Below are positions 26,769 through 35,156 of a DNA stretch of 64,000 bases, one piece after another (position 1 is the first letter of the stretch; each line of letters starts with the position of its first letter). The notes under the pieces are model-generated. The model searched no databases and was not told where the DNA came from. It saw nothing but the letters and a program-made list of their open reading frames with translations. The position numbers and the translations under genes are program-made. The stretch is from Opitutaceae bacterium TAV5 (lineage in GTDB: Bacteria; Verrucomicrobiota; Verrucomicrobiia; Opitutales; Opitutaceae): contig CP007053.1 of assembly GCA_000242935.3 (NCBI GenBank), forward strand, positions 4,945,001-5,009,000, written 5' to 3'.

Positions 26769-27560
26769 TCAGTTTGGGGCTTTGGTACCGACAAAGATGC
26801 GTCCGGCATCACGGTCGGCGATCAGGTCCGCCTCCGTTGTCAGAGCAATGTGCCCGTCAAGAAAAACCATGTTGGCCTTTTGCCGGTCGTTGTGCGGAAA
26901 GGTCATTTCGCTAACCCACCGGGGTTTTCCGCTGTTCCAGGTTTCGGAAAGCCGTGTTGCGGAACCCGCCGGATCGGAATCCTGATAGTCAACGTAGAGG
27001 ACAGTTCGTGACGGAGTCTGAAAAAGGCTGACCGGTTTGCCGAGTGGCTTGTAGTCAACTCCCTCGCCAACGATACCGGAGCCACTCTGATGCCCGATCG
27101 CTCCGTAGGAAACCTTGCTATTGGGGAGTTGCTGGCCGGTATACGGATGAGTCCAGGTTGCACGAAACGGAGGGTTGGCTGCCTTGATCGTAGTCTGATC
27201 GGCAGGACACAGAAAAATCTCGTGACTGCCGCAATAGGCGGGATAAATCTCCTGCCACCATGCCTTGTCCATGATGCCCGTTGCCGTTGAGCGTGTCACA
27301 GGATAGATACCTCGATTGTCGTTGGCGAAAAGCGTGGTTGCCTGCGCCAGTTGGCGCAGATTCGAGGCGCAACGGGTGGTTCGCGCAGAATCACGCACCC
27401 GTCCGGTGACCGGAATGATGATCGCGGCAAGGATGCCGATAATCGCAATGACCGTGAGAAGTTCGATCAGCGTGAAGCCATGTGTCGTCGTTTCGCTGCC
27501 TGGGCACAAACAGGAGGCAGATTTTTCCAAATCAATAGGGCGAGGATTTGTGGATTTCAT
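26769..27560 (-). CDS. Pseudopilin, prepilin N-terminal methylation type (locus B)
   Basis: 263 residues from ATG 27558-27560 (MKSTNPRPIDLEK), chosen because upstream sequence is regulatory and reads into the divergent gene. The prepilin motif is HGFTLIELLTVIAIIGILAA; the leader before the cleavage glycine is ~28 residues, longer than usual. The body has RCASNLRQLAQATTLFANDN and a C-terminal VFLDGHIAL, the degenerate remainder of the H-X9-DG motif (PHNDRQKANMVFLDGH). First gene of the minus-strand locus B, facing the LacI gene across a 141-bp gap. Confidence 0.82.
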   Translation of the reverse strand: MKSTNPRPIDLEKSASCLCPGSETTTHGFTLIELLTVIAIIGILAAIIIPVTGRVRDSARTTRCASNLRQLAQATTLFANDNRGIYPVTRSTATGIMDKAWWQEIYPAYCGSHEIFLCPADQTTIKAANPPFRATWTHPYTGQQLPNSKVSYGAIGHQSGSGIVGEGVDYKPLGKPVSLFQTPSRTVLYVDYQDSDPAGSATRLSETWNSGKPRWVSEMTFPHNDRQKANMVFLDGHIALTTEADLIADRDAGRIFVGTKAPN

Positions 27561-27644
27561 GGGATGCGCGGGTATGGGTCTAACCGGAGTAGATGTTTCG
27601 ACGCACAGTGAGCTTGGGGGATGGATAAACTCAAAACGGATTTT

Positions 27645-27660
27645 ATGCATACTTATGCAT
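27645..27660. promoter_or_regulatory. candidate operator, 16-bp palindrome in divergent gap
   Basis: ATGCATA-CT-TATGCAT is a perfect inverted repeat with a 2-bp centre, 42 bp upstream of the LacI start codon and 85 bp upstream of the pseudopilin start. Even-spaced palindromes of this size are typical LacI-family operators, although the usual central CG is absent. It would let the regulator control both itself and locus B. Confidence 0.5.
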
Positions 27661-27701
27661 TGAATGGTTGCACGACGGCATGGAGGTGGCAGCTTCATGT
27701 C

Positions 27702-28727
27702 ATGTCCTCCGCCCGCCTCACCCAAACTGACCTTGCCCGTGAGCTGGGGCTCAACCAGGCGACGGTTTCGCGGGCGTTGCAGGGGAGTCTGCTGTTGCCG
27801 AAGGAAACCATCGAACGAGTGAGGGCAGCGGCGAAGGCGGGCGGCTACCGGCCGGATCCGGGGCTGGCGAGTCTGGTGGCGTACCGGCGCACAAAACATC
27901 CGCCGGGCAAGGGGCAATGCCTCGCATGGCTGGATTCACAGCACCAGCCGGATTTGCCGACGCGTCGCACCTATCCGGAAAAAATCTTCGCGAGTTCGAG
28001 AAAGCGAGCGCACGAAATGGGGTACCGGCTGGAGGTTTTTCGCACGGATACGCCGGAGGTTACCCCGCAACGGCTCTCGCGGATGCTCGCCTACCGGCGG
28101 GTGGAGGGAATCATTTTTGCGCCGCACTCCTCGCCTCATACGGAGCTTCCGCTCGCTCTGGACAATTTTCCCGCTGTGGCCGTCGGACATACGGTGCATA
28201 TCCCGCGAATCGATCGCGTGGCGCACAACCATTTCGAATCGATGCTCGTTGTGTGCGCGAGGCTGCGCGAACGCGGACGGCGAAGGATTGGCCTCGGGTT
28301 GCCTTCGCGTTCGGACATGCGTTCGCATGGATTGTGGAAGGCAGCATTCCTGCTCGATCAGGCCGCAGTGCCGAAGGCCCGCCACATCCCGGTGTTGCAA
28401 TCGGAAGAAACCGATGCGCCGTCATTCCGTGAATGGTTTACCCGCTGGAAACCCGATGCCATCATCCTGCACCTTGATCACAGTGGCGCGCGCCTGGAAC
28501 AGATGAAGGCACTCGGGCTGAGCTATCCGGATGACGTGAGCGTGGCGTTGCTGTCGTTGCCGGACGGGTACGAGGCGTTTTCCGGGATCGACGAGCGGAC
28601 GGAGGAACTGGGGGCGTTTGCCGTGGAAGCGCTGGTGTCGCGGATTCACAACAACCAGCGCGGCGTGCCCGAACTGCCGCGCATGCACATGATCGAGGGC
28701 AACTGGCGCGAAGGCACGACGGCGTAG
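27702..28727 (+). CDS. LacI-family transcriptional regulator (locus B)
   Basis: 341 residues from ATG 27702 (MSSARLTQTDLARELGLNQA), preferred over a start at 27621 because the intervening DNA holds the candidate operator. A canonical recognition helix NQATVSRALQG is followed by GGYRPDPGLASLVAYRR. The sensor domain is of the shorter, Opitutaceae-common type (MGYRLEVFRTDTPE, RVEGIIFAPHSSP, DDVSVALLSLPDGYEAFSGI). The ligand is unknown. Divergent from pseudopilin-hydrolase-PEP-CTERM-beta-helix, which it probably regulates. Confidence 0.85.
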   Translation: MSSARLTQTDLARELGLNQATVSRALQGSLLLPKETIERVRAAAKAGGYRPDPGLASLVAYRRTKHPPGKGQCLAWLDSQHQPDLPTRRTYPEKIFASSRKRAHEMGYRLEVFRTDTPEVTPQRLSRMLAYRRVEGIIFAPHSSPHTELPLALDNFPAVAVGHTVHIPRIDRVAHNHFESMLVVCARLRERGRRRIGLGLPSRSDMRSHGLWKAAFLLDQAAVPKARHIPVLQSEETDAPSFREWFTRWKPDAIILHLDHSGARLEQMKALGLSYPDDVSVALLSLPDGYEAFSGIDERTEELGAFAVEALVSRIHNNQRGVPELPRMHMIEGNWREGTTA

Positions 28728-29106
28728 AAACCACGCTTCCGGCACCCCCCTCCGGGGAGGGATGCGGGCAGATGAGAAGAGGGCAGGGAGAGGGAGGCCG
28801 GCTACGCCGTGTGCTTATCAAACCAATTAAATTCCATTCTTCATTCAGCGGAGCCGGGATTATGGTTTGTATCTTGATCAGAATAGTGGGATATAAATCC
28901 GTGTGAAGGGGATTATCCCCTGCGCAAACGCGCACGACCAGGCATCTGGAGGAACGTTGTCAGTCCATAAATCTACGCCTGCATCTATTGTTTTTTCCCT
29001 CTGCCCGGTGTCTCACGGAACACGGTAAACCGGGAGAAGACAGGAAGCGCATCGGCGCCCTTTCATCCAGATCAGCACAGCACCTGTCAGCCGTCTTTAT
29101 TTATTT
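28728..29106. other. 379-bp gap upstream of the TonB cluster, no gene seen
   Basis: I see no gene. Short palindromes are present (GGGGATTATCCCC at 28909-28921) and AT-rich stretches near 28861-28898 that could hold a promoter (TTGTAT and TATAAA, with a long 19-bp spacer). The 3' end, TTTATTTATTT directly before the exbB ATG, has no Shine-Dalgarno. Confidence 0.4.
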
Positions 29107-29796
29107 ATGAATCCCAGTATCAATATACCGGTCGCCTTCCTCATGGGTCAGCCCCCGCTCGAGCTTTTCAAGCACGGCGGTCCGATCATGTGGCCGATCC
29201 TCGTCGTCTCGTTTCTTGCCATTACCGTAGTGGTCGAGCGCACGCTCTTCCTTGTCCGCGAGAACGCCGCCCGTGATCCCGGCATTGCCGGTAAGATTTA
29301 CGAACGCGTGGAAAATCACGATGTCGAGGGCGCTGTCCGTATCGGTCAAAAGAGCCGCGATTTCATCGCCCGCATTCTCGTCTACGCGCTTACCCACAAG
29401 GAGCATTCGCTCGACGACGCCTTCGCCCAGGCTTCCAGCCGCGAACTGAGTCGTTACCAGCAAGGTCTCGCCATCCTCGATACCTGCATCACCGCCGCGC
29501 CGCTGCTCGGCCTGCTCGGCACGGTCACCGGCATGATGAACACCTTCGGCGCGCTCGGCAGCGGCGATATCGCCGCCAGCGCCGGCCAGATCACCGGCGG
29601 CGTCGGCGAGGCCCTCATCGCCACCGCCTCCGGTCTCGTCATCGCCATCGTTGTCCTGTTTCCGTTCAACGTCCTCAACACCCGCATCGAGCAGGCCCGT
29701 CGCGACATCGCCGACGCCGCCAACGCGCTCGAACTGGTCAGCCAGAAATCCGGCGTTCCCAGTCTCACGCTCACCGAAGCCGGCGCCGGCGTCTGA
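29107..29796 (+). CDS. exbB: ExbB/TolQ/MotA-family proton channel subunit
   Basis: 229 residues with three membrane helices: MWPILVVSFLAITVVVE (~28-45), LAILDTCITAAPLLGLLGTV (~120-140) and ATASGLVIAIVVLFPFNVLN (~178-198). GLLGTVTGMMNTFGALG and the preceding ITAAPLLG are the family signature. ExbB pentamers with ExbD use the proton gradient to energise TonB. First gene of an eight-gene plus-strand cluster; an exbD gene follows after 63 bp. Confidence 0.9.
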   Translation: MNPSINIPVAFLMGQPPLELFKHGGPIMWPILVVSFLAITVVVERTLFLVRENAARDPGIAGKIYERVENHDVEGAVRIGQKSRDFIARILVYALTHKEHSLDDAFAQASSRELSRYQQGLAILDTCITAAPLLGLLGTVTGMMNTFGALGSGDIAASAGQITGGVGEALIATASGLVIAIVVLFPFNVLNTRIEQARRDIADAANALELVSQKSGVPSLTLTEAGAGV

Positions 29797-29859
29797 CCTC
29801 CTCTCAAAGCGAGCTTGTTTTCAGCTTTCAGTTTTCAGCCTTTCAGTTTTTTCCGAAAA

Positions 29860-30294
29860 ATGTCCGTCTCCTCCCGCGCCCTTGCCGACGAACCCGTCAG
29901 GAAACGGGCCCGCATCGAGATCATCCCGTTGATCGATGTGATCTTTTTCCTGCTCGCCACCTTCGTCCTCTTCACGCTCTCGCTCAACCAGTCGGGCGGA
30001 CTCGCCGTGCTCCTGCCCGCGACTGCGACCAGCCAGCCGCGCGACGCCTCCGGCGCCGTCACGCTCTCCATCACCGCCGAGGGCACGCTCGCCTGGGACA
30101 AGGACCCCGTCACCCTCGACGAGTTCATCGCCCGCCTCCAGGCCTGGAAACAGGTCGAGCCCGATCCGCGCGTGCTCATCAACGGCGACGAAAACGCCCT
30201 GTTCTCGCAAGTCCGCTACGTCGTCGACGAGGTCCGCAAGGCCGGCATCGGTAAGATCAACATCGAAACCCGTATCCGCCCCGCCGGCAACTGA
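29860..30294 (+). CDS. exbD: ExbD/TolR-family biopolymer transport protein (copy 1)
   Basis: 144 residues from ATG 29860; a start 45 bp upstream would add a low-complexity F-rich stretch encoded by repeated TTTCAGC sequence. One membrane helix carries the functional Asp: IEIIPLIDVIFFLLATFVLF. The periplasmic domain ends VVDEVRKAGIGKINIETRI, normal for ExbD. The DNA over the membrane helix is nearly identical to that of the next gene, marking a tandem duplication. Confidence 0.9.
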   Translation: MSVSSRALADEPVRKRARIEIIPLIDVIFFLLATFVLFTLSLNQSGGLAVLLPATATSQPRDASGAVTLSITAEGTLAWDKDPVTLDEFIARLQAWKQVEPDPRVLINGDENALFSQVRYVVDEVRKAGIGKINIETRIRPAGN

Positions 30295-30319
30295 CCTCCC
30301 GCCCGCCCTCCGCCGCCCT

Positions 30320-30751
30320 ATGTCCGCCTTCACCAGTCCCGCCGCCAGCCCGCGCAAAGCCCGCATCGAGATCATCCCGCTGATCGACGTGATCTTTTTC
30401 CTGCTCGCCACCTTCGTCCTGTTCACCCTTTCGCTGAACAAGATCCAGTCGCTCGCCGTCGATCTCCCGCAGGCCGCGCCGAACACGCCGGCCACGAAAA
30501 ACGACGACGACCTCGTTGTCCTGCAACTTTCCGACGCCGACACCGCTTACTGGAACAAGGAACTTATCTCAGTCAGCGAAATCGCGCCGCGCCTTTTCGA
30601 CTACAAGGCCTCCCGCGCCACGCCGCGCGTCCTCGTCAGCGGTGACGACAGGGCGAGCTACGGCGCCGCCATCCGCGCCCTCGACGAGGTGCGCAAGGCC
30701 GGCATCACCGAAGTCTCCATCGAAACCGCCTGGCGCGCCTCCGGCCGGTGA
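30320..30751 (+). CDS. exbD: ExbD/TolR-family biopolymer transport protein (copy 2)
   Basis: 143 residues, 25 bp after copy 1. The membrane segment ARIEIIPLIDVIFFLLATF is shared word for word with copy 1, including the essential Asp, while the periplasmic domains differ clearly (LQLSDADTAYWNKELISVSE here). Both end with a LDEVRKAGI/VDEVRKAGI helix. ExbD dimerises inside ExbB, so two paralogues could form a heterodimer. Confidence 0.9.
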   Translation: MSAFTSPAASPRKARIEIIPLIDVIFFLLATFVLFTLSLNKIQSLAVDLPQAAPNTPATKNDDDLVVLQLSDADTAYWNKELISVSEIAPRLFDYKASRATPRVLVSGDDRASYGAAIRALDEVRKAGITEVSIETAWRASGR

Positions 30752-30829
30752 AAAACCCGCTCCGGAATCCGCATCACCCGGTAATATCATGACAACTACG
30801 AACCGCCCGCTGACCGTCACCTCGTTCCC

Positions 30830-31525
30830 ATGAAACGCGACCTCCTCGCCGGCGTCCTTGTCGCCACGCTTTCGATCACCGGTCTCGCCTTCAGCGACCG
30901 TCTCCTGCCCTCGGGACCGGAGACGGCCGCACCGGCCGAGGACGACATGCCCACCATCGCCCTCGTCCCTCTCCCGCAACTGGAACCCGAGCCGCCCTCC
31001 CCGGAGGAGTTCGCCTCTCTCTCCGACAACGCCCCCGCGCCCGACATCTCCGACCTCGCCCCGCCGATGCAGGCCGACACGCCCGCCGCCGCGGTCAGCA
31101 CCACCGCCTTCGTCCAGAAACTGCAGCCGCCCCCGCCTCCCGGCCTCGGAAAGCCCGCCGGCGTCATCAGCATACCCAAGGGCAACTTCAGTCGCGGCAG
31201 CGGCGTCGGCAGCGGATTGCAGGGCCTGTTCGACCTCGCCGCTCTCGACCAGAAACCCGTCCCCCGGTTTCTCGCCAAGCCCGCCTATCCCTTCGAAATG
31301 CGCCGCTCCGGCGTCAACGGCGAAGTCCTCGTCGGCTTCATTGTCGATGCCGACGGCAACGTCCGCGATCCCTTTGTCGTCCGCTCCACCAACCCCGCCT
31401 TCGAATCCGAGGCCCTCCGCGCCGCCGCCCGGTGCAAATTCCGCCCCGGTCGCAAGGGCGGCGTCAACGTCAGCACCCGCAACGTGATCCTCCCCTACAG
31501 CTTCACTCTTACCGACAACGCATGA
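30830..31525 (+). CDS. tonB: TonB-family energy transducer
   Basis: 231 residues: an N-terminal membrane helix (LLAGVLVATLSITGLAF), a Pro/Glu-rich periplasm-spanning linker (PLPQLEPEPPSPEEF, QPPPPPGLGKPAG), and a C-terminal TonB domain with YPFEMRRSGVNGEVLVGFIV and FESEALRAAARCKFRPGRK. It transmits ExbBD energy to outer-membrane receptors such as that at 51027-53513. Its TGA overlaps the ATG of the TPR gene (ATGA), indicating coupling. Confidence 0.88.
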   Translation: MKRDLLAGVLVATLSITGLAFSDRLLPSGPETAAPAEDDMPTIALVPLPQLEPEPPSPEEFASLSDNAPAPDISDLAPPMQADTPAAAVSTTAFVQKLQPPPPPGLGKPAGVISIPKGNFSRGSGVGSGLQGLFDLAALDQKPVPRFLAKPAYPFEMRRSGVNGEVLVGFIVDADGNVRDPFVVRSTNPAFESEALRAAARCKFRPGRKGGVNVSTRNVILPYSFTLTDNA

Positions 31526-32904
31526 AAACCTCGACGATCTCCGCCGCCCTCGCCGCGCTGGCCCTCGCGTCCGGTCTCGTCCTGTCTCCGCCGCTCCGGG
31601 CTGCCGCTGCTGCCCCCGCCCCGCCCGCGCCCGAGCTTGCTGAACGCGTCTCCGCCAAACTCGGCGAGTTGCGCACCCTCGCCGACGGGGGCGACTACTC
31701 CGGCGCCCTCGTCCTGGTCGACGGACTCCTTTCCACCGCCGCGCCCGAGAGCTTCGACCTGGCCTTTCTCTCCCAACTCAAGGGCCAGCTCCTGCTCAAC
31801 CTCAATCGCTACGCCTCCGCCATCGCCCCGCTGGAAACTTCGCTGCAACTCGGGGAACGTCATTCATTTTTCGATACTGCCGGCACGCTCAACACGCTCC
31901 TCACCCTCAGCCAGCTCTATTTCCAGGAAGCAGTCGAGACCGCCGACCCTGACATCCGCCATCGTTATTACGGCCTCGCCCACGAGCGCATCCGCCGCTG
32001 GCTCGCGCTCTCTCCCCGGCCCACCGCCGAGGCGCAACTCTACGCCGCCTCCATCCTCTACAGCGACGCCACGCGCGACCCCGCCCGGGCCGACCTCGAA
32101 AAGATCCGCCTCGCCCTCGCCGATGCCGAGGCCAGCCTCCAGTTGCGCGCCCGTCCCGACGAACAGGCCTGGGTGCTCATCGTCGCCGCCCTGCAGCAAC
32201 TCGGAAAAGTTCGCGAATCGGTCGACTTCCTCGAACTGCTCGTGGACCGCAAACCCGACTCCGCCCTTTACTGGCAGCAACTCTTCGCCTCCTGTTCCAG
32301 CCTCGCCTCGGAATCCGCCAACCCCAGGGAAGCCGACCGCTGGCACCTCCGCGCCCTCCTGACCGTCGAACGCGCCCAGCAGCACAGACACCTCTCCGGC
32401 GCGCAGGATCATTTCAACGTCATCTCCCTCCTCACCTCGCTCCGGCAGTACGACCAGGCCGCCGCTCTCCTCGAAAAGGGGCTCGCCGGCGGCACCATCG
32501 AAAACACCCGTCGCAACTGGGAACTCCTCTCCTTTTCCTGGCAGCAGCAGCACGACAACGACCGCGCCATCGACGTGCTGCGCCGCGCCATCCGGGCTCT
32601 GCCCGAGGACAGCGAACTCGAGGTCGCGCTCGCCCGCCTTTACTACGCCCGCGATCAGCCCGCCGAAGCCTGCGAACACCTCCGCAACGCCGTAACCCGC
32701 GGCAAGCTCGAACGCCCCGGCCAGGCCTGGTTCTTCCTTGCCTACGTCGCGTACGAACTCCGCCGCTTCGACGACGCCGCCCGGTGGGCCGAAACCGCCG
32801 CCGCGCAACCCGATGTGCAGAAGGACGACATCACCCGTCTCACCCAGGCCATCCGCGAAGCCCTTCAGGAAGCCGCCGCCGCTCCCGGAAAATCCGCAAC
32901 CTGA
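31522..32904 (+). CDS. Exported TPR-like repeat protein of the TonB cluster
   Basis: 460 residues from ATG 31522, which overlaps the tonB stop by 4 nt. Signal peptide in ALAALALASGLVLSPPLRAAAA. The rest is helical with TPR-like units: LNRYASAIAPLETSLQLGE, LRQYDQAAALLEKGLAGG, NDRAIDVLRRAIRALPEDSE, YARDQPAEACEHLRNAVT. Periplasmic TPR proteins often bridge protein partners; sitting in the TonB operon it probably contacts TonB/ExbD or an outer-membrane receptor. No enzymatic motif. Similar exbB-exbD-exbD-tonB-TPR orders occur in other Verrucomicrobiota and Planctomycetota as far as I recall. Confidence 0.7.
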   Translation: MKTSTISAALAALALASGLVLSPPLRAAAAAPAPPAPELAERVSAKLGELRTLADGGDYSGALVLVDGLLSTAAPESFDLAFLSQLKGQLLLNLNRYASAIAPLETSLQLGERHSFFDTAGTLNTLLTLSQLYFQEAVETADPDIRHRYYGLAHERIRRWLALSPRPTAEAQLYAASILYSDATRDPARADLEKIRLALADAEASLQLRARPDEQAWVLIVAALQQLGKVRESVDFLELLVDRKPDSALYWQQLFASCSSLASESANPREADRWHLRALLTVERAQQHRHLSGAQDHFNVISLLTSLRQYDQAAALLEKGLAGGTIENTRRNWELLSFSWQQQHDNDRAIDVLRRAIRALPEDSELEVALARLYYARDQPAEACEHLRNAVTRGKLERPGQAWFFLAYVAYELRRFDDAARWAETAAAQPDVQKDDITRLTQAIREALQEAAAAPGKSAT

Positions 32905-32935
32905 TCCGTATTCACTCTCCCGCTTCCACATCCCG

Positions 32936-33451
32936 ATGAAAAAAGTCTACCTGATTTTCCCTCTCGCCGCCCTGTTCGCCTTCGGGGCTCTCTACTGGAA
33001 CTTCGACCGCGGCTACGCCGAGCGCGCGCAGGCCGCCCGTCAACAGGCCCGCCTGGAAAAAGAAATCAAACTCAAAGCCGAGGTCGAGGCTCGCGCCAAA
33101 AGCATCGAAGACGCCCTGCGCCTCCAGGCCGAGCGCAGGAAGGCCCGCGAGGAGCGCGAAGCCCGCGAGGCCGCCGAAAAGGAAGCCCGCCAGCTCGCGC
33201 TCGACGCCCGCGAAAAAGCCTTTCGCAACCAGGAACAGCTCGCCCGCCAGATCGAGCGCCTGAAGAAGGACGTCGCCGCCGAACAGGCCGCCGTCGCCGA
33301 AATCGCCGCCGCCCACAAACTCTCCCTCGACGAACAGGCCTTCCTCAAGGAGTACATCGCCAGGGCGGAAGAAAACATCCGCACCCTCGAAACCCTGCTC
33401 AGCGCCATCGCCGCCGCCGAATCGATCGGCGCCCTTCCCGGCGGCGCCTGA
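32936..33451 (+). CDS. Single-span membrane coiled-coil protein, TonB cluster (A)
   Basis: 171 residues from ATG 32936 (MKKVYLIFPLAALFAFGALY). One N-terminal hydrophobic helix is followed by ~120 residues of uninterrupted charged heptad-like helix (ARLEKEIKLKAEVEARAKS, EAREAAEKEARQLALDARE) and a short C-terminal helix (FLKEYIARAEENIRTLETLL). No known domain. The topology, an inner-membrane anchor with a long rod into the periplasm, resembles TolA or a TonB linker. A paralogue follows directly. Confidence 0.6.
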   Translation: MKKVYLIFPLAALFAFGALYWNFDRGYAERAQAARQQARLEKEIKLKAEVEARAKSIEDALRLQAERRKAREEREAREAAEKEARQLALDAREKAFRNQEQLARQIERLKKDVAAEQAAVAEIAAAHKLSLDEQAFLKEYIARAEENIRTLETLLSAIAAAESIGALPGGA

Positions 33452-33549
33452 AAGCGCCACCCCCCTGCCGCGCCGCCAACCGTCCCGCCTTCTGTCACCA
33501 ATTTCAAACTACAAACTACAAACTTCCAATTTCAAAACTTCCATTTCAC

Positions 33550-34104
33550 ATGAACCGTTTCTACCTGATCGCCCCGCTCGTCCTGCTGCTCCTCTTCGGA
33601 GGCGTCTTCTGGCAGCACAACAAGACCGCCGCCATCGAGGCCGCGCAAAAAGCCGCCGAGGTTGCCCGGGCCGACGAAGCCGCACGCGTGCAGAAAGCCG
33701 AGGCGGAGCGCAAGGCCCGCGAAGACGCCGAACAACGCGCCGCCGCCCGCGAGGCCGAAGAGCGCGGGAAAGAGGAAGAGCGCCGCGCCCGGTGGGAGGC
33801 CGACTCCGCCCGCATCGCCGAAGAAACCGCCCGCCATGCCGCGCAGGCTGCGGACTACACCCGCCAGGTTGCAGCCCTCGAAAAACAGCTCGCCGGGCTC
33901 CGCTCCGAAAAGGAAAAGCGCAACCGCGAAGCCTTCGCCGCCGCCCGCGAGGTCGAGTTGCTGGCGATCAGGAAACGCAACACCGAGCTGGAGGTCCAGC
34001 GCGTCACCGGGATCATCGCCCGTCGGGCCACCGGAAGCCGCGCCGTCATCGCCGGTCGCCCGCCTTCACCCTCCCGCGTGGCGTCAGCATCGGACGGCAA
34101 ATGA
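33550..34104 (+). CDS. Single-span membrane coiled-coil protein, TonB cluster (B)
   Basis: 184 residues. The start MNRFYLIAPLVLLLLFGGVFW mirrors protein A (MKKVYLIFPLAALFAFGALYW), as does the following Ala/Glu/Arg/Lys coiled coil (VQKAEAERKAREDAEQRAAA, REAEERGKEEERRAR). The C-terminal ~35 residues (RVTGIIARRATGSRAVIAG) are not coiled coil. Clearly paralogous to the previous gene. The 98-bp gap before it contains short CAAACTACAAACT repeats. Function unknown; a periplasmic rod or scaffold acting with TonB is inference. Confidence 0.6.
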   Translation: MNRFYLIAPLVLLLLFGGVFWQHNKTAAIEAAQKAAEVARADEAARVQKAEAERKAREDAEQRAAAREAEERGKEEERRARWEADSARIAEETARHAAQAADYTRQVAALEKQLAGLRSEKEKRNREAFAAAREVELLAIRKRNTELEVQRVTGIIARRATGSRAVIAGRPPSPSRVASASDGK

Positions 34105-34192
34105 TGTCGCCCGCAATGCCCGCGCCAGCCGGAGACCGGAACGCCGCCCTTCGCAAGATATTTCCCCGGCCCGCGCCCCAACCCGGTTCTCC

Positions 34193-35071
34193 ATGAAACC
34201 AGCACCACTCGGAAAACTCCTCGCTCTCCTGTCCGGAGCCCTGCTCGTCGCCGGTCTCGGCCTTCTCGCCACGACCTCCGGCGGCTGCTCGCGCAGCGCC
34301 CCCGCCGACTCCCTCGCCACCATCAAAAAGCGCGACCGGATCATCGTCGGCGTCTTCGGCGACAAGCCGCCCTTCGGCTACATCGACCAGCAGGGGCGCA
34401 ACGCCGGTTACGACGTCGCCCTCGCCCGTCGTCTCGCGCAAGACCTGCTCGGCGACGCCGGCAAGATCGAGTTCGTCACCCTCGAAGCCGCCAACCGCGT
34501 CGCCTTTCTCCTGTCCAACAAAGTGGACCTCATTCTCGCCAACTTCACGCGGACGCCGGAGCGGGCCGAAAGGGTCGATTTTGCGAATCCCTACATGAAA
34601 GTTGCGCTCGGTATCGTTGCTCCTGCCTCCAGCCCGGTCGATTCGCTCGACGCGCTCAAAAGCGCGTCCGGCAAAACGCTCATCGTCAACAAGGGCACCA
34701 CGGCCGAGGCGTTTTTTACAAAAAACCATCCCGGCATCAGACTTCTCAAGTTCGACCAGAACACCGAGGCTTTTCAGGCGCTCAAGGACGGCCGCGGCGA
34801 CGCGCTTGCACACGACAATACCCTGCTCTTCGCATGGGCGCACGAGAACAAGGGCTTCAGGATCATCGAATCCAACCTCGGAAACCAGGACGTGATCGCC
34901 CCCGCCGTGAAGAAAGGAAACCAGGCGCTCCTCGACCGGGTCAACACCGGGATCGACCAGCTCGCCCGCGAACACTTCTTCCTCCGGGCTTTCGACGATG
35001 AGCTGCGTCCTTATTTTGGCGATACGATCAAAAACCCGAACGACGTGATCATCGAAGGAGACGCCCGGTGA
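34193..35071 (+). CDS. Polar amino acid (cystine-type) ABC transporter solute-binding protein
   Basis: 292 residues from ATG 34193. N-terminal signal LLALLSGALLVAGLGLLATT, possibly lipid-modified at the Cys in SGGCSRS although the lipobox is poor. The domain is SBP_bac_3: IIVGVFGDKPPFGYIDQQGR, GYDVALARRLAQDLLG, DLILANFTRTPERAERVDFA, NPYMKVALGIV and IVNKGTTAEAFF, a sequence run most like FliY/TcyA-type cystine binders. Permeases and ATPase of a matching transporter are encoded at 43572-46106, about 8.5 kb downstream. It is placed at the end of the TonB cluster and before the OsmC gene. Confidence 0.8.
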   Translation: MKPAPLGKLLALLSGALLVAGLGLLATTSGGCSRSAPADSLATIKKRDRIIVGVFGDKPPFGYIDQQGRNAGYDVALARRLAQDLLGDAGKIEFVTLEAANRVAFLLSNKVDLILANFTRTPERAERVDFANPYMKVALGIVAPASSPVDSLDALKSASGKTLIVNKGTTAEAFFTKNHPGIRLLKFDQNTEAFQALKDGRGDALAHDNTLLFAWAHENKGFRIIESNLGNQDVIAPAVKKGNQALLDRVNTGIDQLAREHFFLRAFDDELRPYFGDTIKNPNDVIIEGDAR

Positions 35072-35156
35072 CCCGGGGACGCCCTCCCCCCCCGCGCCCG
35101 CTTGCCGGAATAAAACCTGTTTTGTCGTTATTAGTTGAATACTTGACTGGAAACCT

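Noticed and set aside
28745-28762. CCCTCC/GGAGGG hairpin after the LacI gene as a terminator
   Set aside because: The loop would be only 2 nt and no T-run follows.
33500-33548. Short CAAACTACAAACT repeats as a regulatory array
   Set aside because: Low-complexity sequence of a few units within an operon gap; no symmetry or conserved spacing.
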